Shown here in pieces: positions 1-10,128 of a stretch of DNA of 64,000 nt. Numbering within the stretch: the stretch's first letter is position 1; each line of letters starts with the position of its first letter. The notes beneath the pieces were generated by a model, which did not search any database, had not been told where the DNA came from, and worked only from the letters and a program-made list of their open reading frames with translations. Source of the DNA: Diploscapter coronatus (lineage: Eukaryota > Nematoda > Chromadorea > Rhabditida > Rhabditidae); NCBI GenBank assembly GCA_964036155.1, contig OZ038423.1, forward strand, positions 58,729,249-58,793,248, read 5' to 3'. The translations under genes and the position numbers were made by a program.

Positions 1-622
1 ACTGCTGCGTTGCATGAAAGACGTGAATTCTCCGTCTGATTGCCTGTCCATCGACAATTTCGTTGCCTGGTTCAATGTCTCGCAGCAGGATGCAGCTCAA
101 TTCAGACAGGCATATTTTGTGCAGAAATACCAGTGCAGAGATGGCAGACAGTGTTAGTCAAGAGGCTTTTCCTTTGGAGTTCTTGTAGTAGATCCTAAAC
201 TTACAGTAATCCGAGGGAATTTTGCCTGTTTTCACAATGCAAGCAATTCGAGTGAAGTCGTCATTTGCGAAGACGCTTACAGAAGGCGAGAATTCGATGG
301 GCAGGATCTCTGTCCGTAAGCAGCAATTGCCTTTGAAATTCTGAATACAACACTGCAGATCATTCAATAACTACACGCTGTGCATGGAAATGGCATACTC
401 AGATCTGTGTGCAGACGCTGGCTCCGAATACATTTGCAATGTGGAGGAGATTAAATTCACTGTAAGCTTTCGGTCCAATTAAATCAAATCACATTGCACA
501 TTGCATTCTTTCAGTCAACCTCAAGAGACTGCGATGGAAAGCTGGCGACTTGCAATGCATCATTCAGGCCATTTTATACACTACATTTCACTTTCCTCCT
601 ACTTTTTCTACTGTTCAAATAA
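1..622 (+). CDS. 3' end of a Cys-rich secreted, possibly membrane-anchored protein
   Basis: Partial gene entering from the left edge. Frame 2 is open from base 2, with cysteines in LLRCMKDVN and SPSDC, up to an in-frame TAG at 155-157. A 39-nt intron (about 119-157, GT..TAG) keeps the same frame into a Cys-rich stretch (VVICEDAYRR, DGQDLCP). A 40-nt-class intron ending ACTGCAG near 361 leads to the exon reading FNNYTLCMEMAYSDLC, and another intron ends near 513. The last exon ends with a hydrophobic tail (YTLHFTFLLLFLLFK) and stop TAA at 620-622. That tail could be a GPI-attachment signal or a single membrane segment. AATAAA at 618-623 overlaps the stop. I do not recognise the family. The minus-strand ORF at 158-367 is a shadow. 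The first intron is the least certain part. Confidence 0.5.
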
Positions 623-701
623 AGTTTCTAAATTTTATATCTTCTTTTTTATGACTCAGAATAACAAGTGATAAGGAATAACAAATGGACGCGAGTCGAG
701 G

Positions 702-1890
702 TCAGTCATCGGCCAAATCCATCTGGCCGAAGTTCCTAGCCACAATTGCAATGAAGAGCGAGAATTCGCGAATTTCATCCTCCAAATATCAATTCGTCAT
801 GATTTGAATGACTTGTTCATTTGCCTACCTCTCTGTCCTGACTCAGTGATTTCCTCGTTTTTCTGCACATTCTGGCGAGCGTCCGCAATGCAGTCACTAC
901 ATCGGGAATGGGAGGTCGCACAACTCTGAACACAGATTGCTGTAGAAAATGAAGGAAGAAAGAAGAATGCATACAGCAGCAGGAGAGCGTAGATCCACTC
1001 TCGAATAGGCCTCGTCAGACTCTCCTCTTCTGCCCAGCTCACAAACGACTCGAGCAGTCCATCTACCTGAAACAACATATCAAATATGCCATATCAATGA
1101 TCTATTTATGTGGCCTGAATGGCTTCTTGTATTCCACACCCACTTTATGAACAATCATAGAGTATTTTGTGCAGAAACTAGGCGTGAAATATAAACTTGT
1201 GAGTGTGGAATGCAGGAACTCCTCTGCATTCAGATTGCTTGCCTGATAGCTGTAGAGAGAAGCGACGATGTGCAGAGCGGGGGGAGTGCCTGTGTGATTG
1301 GGGAAGTGCTGCTGCTGACTGGTGAAGGTGGGATGGCAGCGCTCAAGCAAAGTTCCTCGCCACTCGTCCGAGTCCTGCAACATTGCGCTGCACGATTAAA
1401 TGAATTGATGATAGAGAAGTCGTCCTTCAATAGAATGGAATAAGTACCTCTATGAGTTTGGAAGGCTGCCAGCTCTTTTTGGGGATTTTCTTCCTGAATT
1501 CGGGATCGGAGAAAATGGCCTCGATCCTGTTGCGATTCTGCTCGAACTGCTCGCACTTGGCCGTCTGCCACTCGATGCTCGGCGCCAGTGGATCTGACGT
1601 GGAGGGGGAGGGGTTGAATGCATTCTGGAGACTGGTCGACGTGACTGCGTCAGACGCTGTGGATGCATCACCTGCAGTAGAGGGAACTGCTTCTGGCCGC
1701 TTGATCGCTACCACTTCTGCCAGTCGAATTCGCGATGCCTTCACCTGCAATTCATCCCATTCGCCTGTCTCCCCACTGTCTCAGACTGTCAAACCTGTTT
1801 GAGATACGCCTCTGCACTCGAAGGCACTGCATCCAGGTCCACTTCGTTCGGGTTGAATTTGCCGATGTCGAAGAACGTCTCCTGATCCAT
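702..1890 (-). CDS. GEMIN2: Gem-associated protein 2 (SMN complex)
   Basis: GEMIN2/SIP1 is the SMN-binding core subunit that holds the Sm pentamer during spliceosomal snRNP assembly in the cytoplasm. Model: complement of 1795-1890, 1448-1744, 1243-1374, an exon starting at 1066, an exon beginning GTTGTGCG, and a last exon with stop TGA at 702-704; about 257 residues against 280 in human. Start MDQETFFDIGKFNP, then SSAEAYLKQ and IEWQTAKCEQFEQNRNR match the N-terminal SMN-binding part. LLESFVSWAEEE, REWIYALLL, PDVVTALRTLARMCRK and FGQMDLADD-stop align with the family C-terminus (WLYALLACLEKP, LIRQLARRCSEV, FDQRDLADEP). The intron after SLYSYQ has a GC donor (CAG|GCAAGC at 1242); without splicing there, the alignment would gain an insertion. 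The gene is convergent with the preceding one, with an 80-base gap. Confidence 0.88.
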
Positions 1891-2252
1891 GAGTTCGGCT
1901 GGAATGCAGAAAATTAAATTTGAAAAAGAAACCAGCAAGAAATAATGAAAATTTTTCGGCCATTACACAAACAAAAGGATTCAATTCGCTTCATATTCAC
2001 TCAAATGTCATAAATAATGGCTCAAAATATCCTTGAAATCTATCTTCAGAAAGCTTCGTTAGTCAAATTTTGATTAAATAGCCCTAATTAAAATAATTAA
2101 CGATAATTAGTGGAAAAAAACGTGAAAAAATGAAAAGAAAATCGAAAATTGAAAGGATGAACAATGAGTACATATAAAGCGAGCGCATGTTCAAAACGAA
2201 TGCTCTTTTCCTTTATTTGACAGGTCGTGTTTTATCTCATCTAGATTTGAAC

Positions 2253-2322
2253 GTCTATTGTAGTATTCGCTCGATTTAAAAAAATAGTATGGAGAAAAAA
2301 TCGAGCGAATATTACAATAGAC
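2253..2322. ncRNA. Near-perfect 22-25 bp hairpin (miRNA-precursor size or small foldback)
   Basis: The left arm (starting GTCTATTGTAGTATTCGC) pairs with the right arm (ending ATTACAATAGAC) over 22 nt. The single difference is an A/G change that can be a G-U wobble, and the pairing may extend through TTT/AAA. The loop is about 20 nt. Size and shape would fit a pre-miRNA; the near-perfect stem also fits a tiny inverted-repeat transposon relic. No expression evidence is available. Confidence 0.35.
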
Positions 2323-2472
2323 CGTTTTGAATAAAGATTCAAGTTTTAAATAGGTGTTTCTCTCCTATTTTTCTTTCATTTATCAACATAGACGCACGCC
2401 ATTCCATTCCTTATTCGAATTTATATGGCGATGGGTTTGAATTCGAAGCAAAAAACAGTTATGAAATCTGCT

Positions 2473-2590
2473 GTGGTATTAATTCCCCTGACCCGACTTC
2501 AAGTCAGACTAGAAGACTCGCGAAATGGTGAGTAAAAACGAGACAGTTGTGGCCTGACCTGAGGTCAGGTCAGAGGAATTAATACCACCA
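2473..2590. mobile_element. Small foldback/MITE-like element
   Basis: The ends are inverted repeats: TGGTATTAATTCCCCTGACC near 2474 and its complement AGAGGAATTAATACCACCA ending at about 2590. An inner palindrome CTGACCTGAGGTCAG lies near the right end. There is no coding capacity. I infer a non-autonomous inverted-repeat element. Confidence 0.55.
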
Positions 2591-3395
2591 CTGCACAAAA
2601 TCAGAGGCATCTGTGCCCTAAACAATGCATGATGATGGAATGAAATGCCGCAATCTTTACACAAACTAATAAAGTTCTTCGAAGAACTTGCAATGTTTCA
2701 CATAGTCCTTCATGCTTGAAGACACGAGCTTTGGCGGAAGATCAGTTCGAATTTGAAATGTCCGAGTCGAAGGCGAAAGGAGATGAACCAAGAACATTGG
2801 ACAACAACACATAGCTGCGTTCGCATTCCCACAGGCAGGGAGGTCTTCACGGTAATTTTTGTTTCCTTTTCCTTTGGCCCGGTCATTCTTTCCTGTCTAT
2901 TTCTTTTACATTTCTAAACTTCCCAGAACGAATACATAGCTCTTCTCTCTCAACCTATCTCTTTTATCTCTATTTTTTGCCTGCCTTCATCGAAACATCG
3001 ACAGGCGATGGGCTCATTCGCCCATTCAAAAAGCACAAACAGCAGTTTGATTGCTTCGGCGCAAAAATAAGGAAAAAATCCGAGAGAAGTGGAACAAAGT
3101 GCAGTGAGAAGGGAAGATGAAAATGAAAAGGAAGATGGTTCATTACTCTCCTTTGTCCGTCAAAGATACTTTTACAGAAGGGAAGGTTGTTGCCCGAACC
3201 GCTTGCTTCTGCTTCTGCCAATGCTCACTTCGAAATTCTCCTCCCCTTCTGTCTCTCCCTTTCAATTATTTATCTGCCGGTGGGCGTGTCCTCCTCTCGC
3301 CCTTCTCCTCTCGGCCTTCCTATCGGTTGTTCTGTTCAGTCTTCTGCTACAACAAGTTCTTTTCAGCAACTTCCATCTAAATTTCCTTCTTCAAA

Positions 3396-4951
3396 ATGGT
3401 AAGTCAATTTGTATCTTTCATCTATCAATTATCAATGCCAAAACAATACGATCTTTTGAATGATTATTACCTGATAAAACCAAGATTTCGTCATCATTTC
3501 ATCAATCTATTGATCTCAAGTTGAGATTGAATCGAAAATTTGATAATTCATGCTCGAAACGAAAGAGGCGAGATTTTATGGGCCATATCATGGCAAAATC
3601 CATAGGTGTATCATGCTGAAAATATCAAATGGATCACTAGATTTAGAGACGTAGATAGCAATATTTAAATAAAGAAGCAGAGTAAAATTGTGTAACTCAG
3701 AGAGGACGCCTAACATTCATAGCGAAATTGCCGATCCTGAACATTTGATTGTTTGAAAAGAGACATTTCATAAGATGAATTGACGAAATCAATCGAATCA
3801 ATGAAATGTAATATGAAATGATGATTGTCAGGGCTGCACGAAGTTGGAGTTCCCCTTTTCTTTTTATTGTCTCTCCCCAAGCTAGAGTCGATTATTCTCC
3901 TTTCTGTCTTCTCTAAGGCTTCGAAAAATTTCGACTTCGCGCAGCTCTAATGATTTTATTATAGGCGACTTCGCATCAATACGACCAGCCAATTCCCGTG
4001 CCCCACACTCAAAGACTGAGCCAGACCATTCAGCCTGGTCAGGCACTCAGCGTTCGCGGCAACGTTCCGCCGGATGCAAAGAGGGCTGAAGTCAATCTTC
4101 TCTCGGGAGGCACTGAGATCGGAGTTAATGCACAGGCCGTTCTCCATGTCAGTCTGCGATTCGATGAAGGCAAGATCGTCCTCAACTCATTCCAGGCAAT
4201 ACTCACCAACTCACGCAATCAATACATCATGTAATTACAGACGAACGAAGGCTGGGGCAAGGAGGAGAGGGAATCGCTTCCGTTCAAGAAAGGACAGAAA
4301 TTCGATCTGCGAATTCGTGTTTTGGACGAGAGTTTCGAGATCAGCTGCGATGGGAAGAAGGTGCACGAATACAAGCATCGTGCACCCTTCCAGAGCATGG
4401 AGTACTCCCAAATCAAGGGAGACATCACCCTGACTGAAGTACAGTGGGGAGGCCAACTCTACTCTCTGCCTTGGGAGACTGGCTTCTATGGCTATCATTT
4501 GGGGACAGGACAGCGCATTCGTCTCTATGGAGTTCCCAAGGGCGATCGATGGAATCTGGATCTGGTCGCTAGAAGTGGTGAGATCCTCATGGCTATAGAG
4601 ATTGAATATTGTCGATGATTTAGGCGACATCCTCTTCCACTTCAACCCTCGCTTCAGGGAGAAGGTGATCGTGAGGAATTCGCGCAGAGGCAATACCTGG
4701 GAGCATGAGGAGAAGGAGGGACCTTTTCCATTCGAGAATAACAGAGAATTCGATCTGATTATCATCAACGATCCGCACTCCATTCAGGTGGATTGCATGA
4801 TATCTTCATTATAAATGACGAATTGCAGATGTTTGTGAACAACGAGCGCATCGGCACTTTCCAGCACCGCACGCCGAATCCCACCGAAGACTACACCGGC
4901 ATGCGCATCGAGGGCGAGCTCGAAATGACTGGAATCAAACTCAACATATAA
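3396..4951 (+). CDS. lec-1: Tandem-repeat galectin, copy 1 (LEC-1 type)
   Basis: Beta-galactoside-binding lectin with two carbohydrate-recognition domains, expected to be cytosolic or secreted without a signal peptide. Exons 3396-3398, 3965-4195, 4241-4577, 4624-4787, 4829-4951; 285 residues, family length about 280. Exon 1 codes for the initiator Met only. The N-terminal CRD (about residues 15-145) has HVSLRFDEGKIVLNSF and GWGKEER; Ser replaces the Asn of the HxNxR motif, as I recall also for C. elegans LEC-1 (HVSVRF). The C-terminal CRD (about 155-285) has HFNPRFREKVIVRNS and a W followed by acidic residues (WEHEEKEG). Intron 2 has a GC donor (4196). The second copy lies 4.4 kb downstream with the same exon lengths. 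Family certain; exact lec number inferred. Confidence 0.88.
3832..3952. repeat. Short inverted-repeat insert in galectin-1 intron 1
   Basis: AGGGCTGCACGAAGT near 3832 and ACTTCGCGCAGCTCT near 3945 form imperfect inverted ends about 115 bases apart. The same unit is in intron 1 of the second galectin (about 8263-8375), so it was inserted before the gene duplicated. Confidence 0.4.
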
Positions 4952-5303
4952 CCAGCCAATCACTTCTCTTTTTTAATAGACAGATATGTGTGACATAATG
5001 GAATGATGAATATGTGTGTCTGTAACTATCATAATCTGCTAGCTCTCTAAATTTGCATAAATTATCTTCTCCTCTTCTTATCACACTGATAATTTGTTCT
5101 TGCAGAGCCGGAAAAATCTTTTTTTGGTTCCTTTGAGGTACTGCAGGAACCCGCCGCCGCTGATCAATAGTTGAGATCAGCCACACTCACATGGTTTTTT
5201 AGGAGCGACTACGCCAGGACAGGCTCACTTCTCTTCTTGCTTTTGGAGCTCAAGTTTACTTTTCACATTTTCGCTTTTATTTTATTTTGTTTGTAATAAT
5301 ATA
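4952..5303. other. Galectin-1 3' flank
   Basis: No gene seen. Part of this stretch (about 4990-5090, CTGTAACTATC..CTAGCTCTCTAAATTTGCATAA in pieces) is repeated after galectin 2 at about 9425-9505, so the duplicated unit includes 3' flanking DNA. Confidence 0.55.
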
Positions 5304-6200
5304 TATTGTATTGGTCAATAAGTTCTTTCCCACTTTCGAGAAAATTTTCAATAATTTTCTTCCTTTAAACAAATTGTCAAAAAACCAAACGTTAACAATA
5401 ATGATAGAAGACTATCAGCTGATTATCGAATAGATATCCGAATCCCTCTTTACTATGTTTATGGGAAAATATTGACCAGCGATGTGATAATTGTCATTTT
5501 AGGACTTCATTGCATTTCCGATATTTTCCATAATAACTATGATGCGTGACCAGATAAAAGCTATGATATTCTACACTTCTTTAGTAATAAGATGTATGGA
5601 AAAGTATCCTTAAAACCGCAGAGTATAACAAATTTTCTGGCAGCCTTCATCATATCATATCTTTTTCTTATGCAATTTTACGACTAGAGATCAGGGTAAT
5701 TGAATCAAAAATTAAATTCTACCGGAATTACTGCAATTCATTAATTGATTACAGTAATATTGGATGTCCATAAGCCCCCTAAACATTCATATGAATTTCC
5801 CCGCAATTCGACTACAGCGCGTGACAAGATAGTCTTTTTTCGGAACATGATTGATTCGTCATATTATTCTTATATAATTTTGAATCTGAAAGGGCTTGGC
5901 ATAAAATAATTAATGAGTGTACTTGTAGAGTCCTATCTAAATGCACCGATAACACTTTTAAGATTTTTTCCATTATTCGTTGACGAATTGAACGAAAAAG
6001 TAGAAATCGCTCTGTATAGACCCTATCACAATTATTCCTGCTAAAATCTTATAAGCAACATATGAAAGCTTGAAACATCATCTATGGCAAGCTTAGGTAC
6101 CGTACTCTAATATACAGTAACCCTTTCCATATTAGTAGTTACCAGTCTTTAGTTATGACGGAAGGACGAAAGTGGGAAAAATTTATTGACCAATACAATA
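5304..6200. mobile_element. Non-autonomous mariner-like element (about 0.9 kb)
   Basis: The terminal inverted repeats are about 33 bases long. Left: TATTGTATTGGTCAATAA followed by GT.CTTTCCCACTTTCG. Right: CGAAAGTGGG followed by AAAAATTTATTGACCAATACAATA in complement, ending at 6200. The ends begin with TA, as expected for a TA target site. No ORF of useful length lies inside, so no transposase is encoded here. The mariner/Tc1 assignment rests on TIR style only. It sits between the two galectin copies. Confidence 0.65.
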
Positions 6201-6211
6201 GGAAAGGGATT

Positions 6212-6634
6212 GTTTCCAGGGGTCCGTCAATTTGGTTGATTTTGACATATTTTATTAAAAATAAAATTCTCTATAAAATAAGGCCATTTCCAGCCGGTTC
6301 CCCAAGACATCGATAGGATCAAAATTGCAAAAAACTGCAATTGGTTAGAGTCGCATTTTCTGAAATTAAATTTTCGGCGGGAAATTACTGGTCGTAGTTA
6401 CATTATTTGCAGAGTTTTTCATGGGCTATCCAATGCTAAAAACCGCGTTCGATTTGGCTCAAAAATAAGAAAGTTATAAGATTTTCCCGAGGTCGAGTCA
6501 GTCAAAACTTCAAGCTACCGTAGTCCTGCATACGATAATTTTTTTAATGGAAAACAAAACCACATCATGATGATCAGCATGAAAAACTGAATAAAATATG
6601 TGAAAATCAACCCGATCTACGGACCCCTGGAAAC
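6212..6634. mobile_element. Second inverted-repeat element (about 0.42 kb)
   Basis: The left end GTTTCCAGGGGTCCGT is mirrored by ACGGACCCCTGGAAAC at the right end. The similarity continues inward: GTTGATTTTGACATATTTTATT against the complement of AATAAAATATGTGAAAATCAAC. Non-coding; class unknown. It is almost adjacent to the preceding element. Confidence 0.6.
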
Positions 6635-6636
6635 AC

Positions 6637-6715
6637 CGACTTTTTTCTTTTCCTACCTTGCCTCCCCATACGCTTTCTTAGAAAAGCCGGTGCCTTTTTC
6701 TATGAGCCGATAATC
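6637..6715. repeat. Dispersed repeat, copy 1
   Basis: TTTTTTCTTTTCCTACCTTG, then GCTTTCTTAGAAAAGCCGGTG and CCTTTTTCTATGAGCCGATAAT in sequence. A diverged copy lies at about 39455-39530 (CTTTTCCCTACC, TTTCTCAGAAAACGG, CTTTTTCTATGAGCCTAAT). This points to a dispersed family of unknown type. Confidence 0.45.
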
Positions 6716-7817
6716 TTAATAAAGTTTTTCAAAGAATTTGCGATATTTTACATAGTCCTTCATACTTGAAGACACGAGCTTTGGCGGAAGATCAGTTCGA
6801 ATTTGAATGTCCGAGTCCAAGGCGAAAGGAGATGAATCAAGGACATTGCACAACAACACATGGCTGCGTTCGCATTCTTACAGGCAAGAAGGCCTTCAGT
6901 GATTTTTATTCCCTTTTCCTTTGGCCTTTCACCCTTCCATTTTGCCCGTTCGTTTTTTCCTGCCGAATTCTTTTACACTTCTAAACTCCCCAGAACGAAT
7001 ACACAACTCTTCTCTTTCAACCTATCTCTTTTATCTCTATTTTTTGCCTGCCTTCATCGAAACATCGACAGGCGATGGGCTCATTCGCCCATTCAAAAAG
7101 CACAAACAGCAGTTTGATTGCTTCGGCACAAAAATAAGCAAAAAAAGCTGAGAGAGGTGGAACAGAGTGCAGTGAGAAGGGAAGATGAAAATGAAAAGAA
7201 AGATGATTCATTACTCTCCTTTTTCCCTCAAAAATACTTTTACAGAAGGAGGGGAGAGAGGTATCCGCGAAATTAACCAGTGCTCTGCGTTTCTGCACTA
7301 TGTATTCCATATTGCGCCCTTCGCGGATACGCGCTCCGTCCCTCTCAGCAAGTCTTTTTCAAAGACAATGAAGAGTAGTTGCCATCGCCAATATATCGAT
7401 TGGAGAAGTTGTGCATTATGAGAGATTTGCACGTTCAAAGCTGATCTTCATCTGCGTGTGAATTGCAATTGTGTCTGTGCTATGCACGATGCAAGAGTTG
7501 TTGAGTTTAAAGGTTCATTTCATTGTACGACTAACGACTATAGGAGCTCTCCTCTGTGTGTTTACAGGTTGATCGTTAAAATGAGAAGGGAAGGGAAGGT
7601 TGTTGTCCAAGCGGCTTGCCTCAGTCTCTGTCAATGTTCACTTCGAAATTCTCCTTTCCTTCTGCCCTTCTCTTTCAGTTATTTATCTGCCGGTGGGCGT
7701 GTCCTTCTCTCTCTCTCTCCCTTCTCCTCTCGGCCTTCCTATCTGTTGTTCTGGTTCACTCGTCTGCCACAACAACAGTTCTTTTCAGCAACTTTCATCT
7801 AAATTCCCTTCTTCAAA
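6715..7817. other. Galectin-2 5' flank, duplicated, with an extra 340-base segment
   Basis: Sequence from about 6715 to 7250 and from about 7590 to 7817 is a close copy of the galectin-1 5' flank (about 2680-3395). The stretch of about 7252-7590 has no counterpart in copy 1, where the flanks are continuous near 3180. It is therefore an insertion in copy 2 or a deletion in copy 1. No gene is supported inside. Confidence 0.6.
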
Positions 7818-9381
7818 ATGGTAAGTCAATTTGTATCCTTTCATCTATCAATTATCAATGCCAAAACAATACGATCTTTTGAATGATTATTACCTGATAA
7901 AACCAAGATTTCGTCATCATTTCATCAATCTATTGATCTCAAGTTGAGATTGAATCGAAAATTTGATACTTCATGCTCGAAACGAAAGAAGCGAGATTTT
8001 ATGGGCCATATCATGGCAAAATCCACAGATGCATCATGCTGAAAATATCAAATAGATCGTTAGATTTAGAGACACAGAGGGCAATATGTAAATAGAGAGG
8101 CAGAGTGAGAACTGTGTGTGACTCAGAGAGGGCGTCTAGCATTCATAGCGAAATTGCCGATCCTGAACATTTGATTGTTTGAAAAGAGACATTTCATAAG
8201 ATGAATTGACGAAATCAATCGAATCAATGAAATGTAATATGAAATGATGATTGTCAGGGCTGCACAAAGTTGGAGTTCCCCTTTTTCTTTTCATTGTCTC
8301 TCCCCAAGCTAGAGTCGATTATTCTCCTTTCTGTCTTCTCTAAGGCTTCGAAAAATTTCGACTTCGCGCAGCTCTAATGATTTTATTATAGGCAGCTTCG
8401 CATCAAAACGACCGGCCAATTCCCGTGCCCTACGCTTCCAGACTGGGTCTGGCCATTCAGCCTGGTCAGACGCTCAACATTCAGGGCGACGTTCTGCCGG
8501 ATGCAAAGAGGGCTGAAGTCAATCTTCTCTCGGGAGGCACTGAGATTGGAGCTAATGCACAGGCCATTCTCCATGTCAGTCTGCGATTCGATGAAGGCAA
8601 GATCGTCCTCAACTCATTCCAGGCAATACTCACCAACTCACGCAATCAATACATCATGTAATTACAGACGAACGAAGGCTGGGGCAAGGAGGAGAGGGAA
8701 TCGCTTCCGTTCAAGAAAGGACAGAAATTCGATCTGCGAATTCGTGTTTTGGACGAGAGTTTCGAGATCAGCTGCGATGGGAAGAAGGTGCACGAATACA
8801 AACATCGCACGCCCTTCCAGAACACACAGTACTTCCAAATCAAGGGAGACATCACCCTGACGGGAGTACATTGGGGAGGCCGATTCTACTCCCTGCCTTG
8901 GGAGGCTGGCTTCTACGAAGGTCATTTGGGGGCAGGACAGCGCGTTCATCTCTATGGCGTCCCTAAGGGAGATCGATGGAATCTGAATCTGGTCGCTAGA
9001 AATGGTGAGATCCTCATGGCTATAGAGATTGAATATTGTCGATGATTTAGGCGACATCCTCTTCCACTTCAACCCCCGCTTCAAGGAGAAGGTGATCGTG
9101 AGGAACTCATGCAAAGGGGATGCCTGGGGCCAGGAGGAGAGGGAGGGACCTTTCCCATTCGAGAAGAACAGAGGATTCGATCTGACCATCATCAACGAGC
9201 CGTACTCCATTCAGGTGGACGGCATTATGTCTTCATTATAATAGATGATGAATTGCAGATGTTTGCGAACAACGAGCGCATCGGCACTTTCCAGCACCGC
9301 ACGTCGAATCCCCTCGGAGACTACACCGGCATGCGCATCGAGGGCGAGATCGAGGTGACCGGCATTGAATTCAGCAAATGA
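7818..9381 (+). CDS. Tandem-repeat galectin, copy 2 (LEC-1 type)
   Basis: Exons 7818-7820, 8392-8622, 8668-9004, 9051-9214, 9259-9381; 285 residues, the same exon lengths and phases as copy 1. N-CRD HVSLRFDEGKIVLNSF plus GWGKEER; C-CRD HFNPRFKEKVIVRNSCKGD and WGQEEREG, so the sugar-binding H, N, R, N, W, E positions of the second domain are all present. Intron 2 again has a GC donor (8623) and is identical in sequence to that of copy 1. About 240 bases around that intron are identical between the copies while later exons differ at many codons (for example ETGFYGYHL versus EAGFYEGHL). A functional paralogue rather than a pseudogene: all frames are open. Confidence 0.87.
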
Positions 9382-10128
9382 TCAATCAATCACTTCTTCA
9401 TGTTGACATAATCGAATGATGAATATGTGTATCTGTAACTATCGCAATCTGCTAGCTCTCTAAATTTGCATAAGTTATCTTCTCTTCTTCTTCTTATCAC
9501 ATTGATAATGATCAAATATGGATAGTTTTTATGTTGTATGGAAACATTGTTGCGAATAAATATCGAATTTTGAGATAGGCGATCTTTATTGCAAAGCATG
9601 GCTATCGCGAGATACAATGCATGATTTGAGGTAAGCAGATTTGTTTGGAGAGTCACGGTCAATCACATCGAATCAAGAACCAGGAATCAGGAAAGGGAGC
9701 AGCAGAGGCTTCAAGGCCTTTGGATCACAACTGGCTGGTTTCTTCTCGCGTCTTCTTTTCATTGCAAATCTGCCTATGCAATGTCCACTCGCACTGGTCA
9801 TTTTTTCGCTATCTCACTGAATTTTATCACTTATTTGCAAGACTTGGAAAATCCCGTCAGATCAAATGACTCACGATCAAAATGAGATCGATTTCGGATA
9901 AACTGTTTACGTTTTCCGGAAATAAAGCTTATTTTCGTCATTCTCTTTTCGCTTATCAGCCACTTGAGCTGTACTCAAAGTCAATTCAAGCATCTGAGGT
10001 GTCAAGCCTTTCTCTCCTTTTTTCTGTCTTTCTCGAAGTATTTATCTGTCACTTGCCTTATAACAGGCTCACAATTTCTCAACATTGCTTTGAACTATTC
10101 TTCTAACCTAAATTCATTTCTTGCAGAG
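9382..10128. other. Intergenic between galectin 2 and the Cys-rich gene
   Basis: The first 120 bases resemble the galectin-1 3' flank. No gene or RNA is recognised further on. TTTCTTGCAG directly before the downstream ATG (10116-10125) is a good splice acceptor, either of a 5'-UTR intron or for spliced-leader addition. Confidence 0.5.

Larger units (their letters stand above)
1891..3395. other. Intergenic: GEMIN2 upstream and galectin-1 5' flank
   Basis: No protein-coding gene is supported. It holds a 70-nt hairpin (2253-2322), a foldback element (2473-2590) and, from about 2680, the 5' flank that is duplicated upstream of the second galectin gene (from about 6715). The shared flank contains ATAAAGTTCTTCGAAG-type sequence, a pyrimidine-rich stretch and short ORFs that look like chance. 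Confidence 0.6.

Noticed and set aside
1230..1571. 113-codon minus-strand ORF over GEMIN2
   Set aside because: Its frame is not the one that matches the GEMIN2 family; the true exons lie in other frames joined by splicing.
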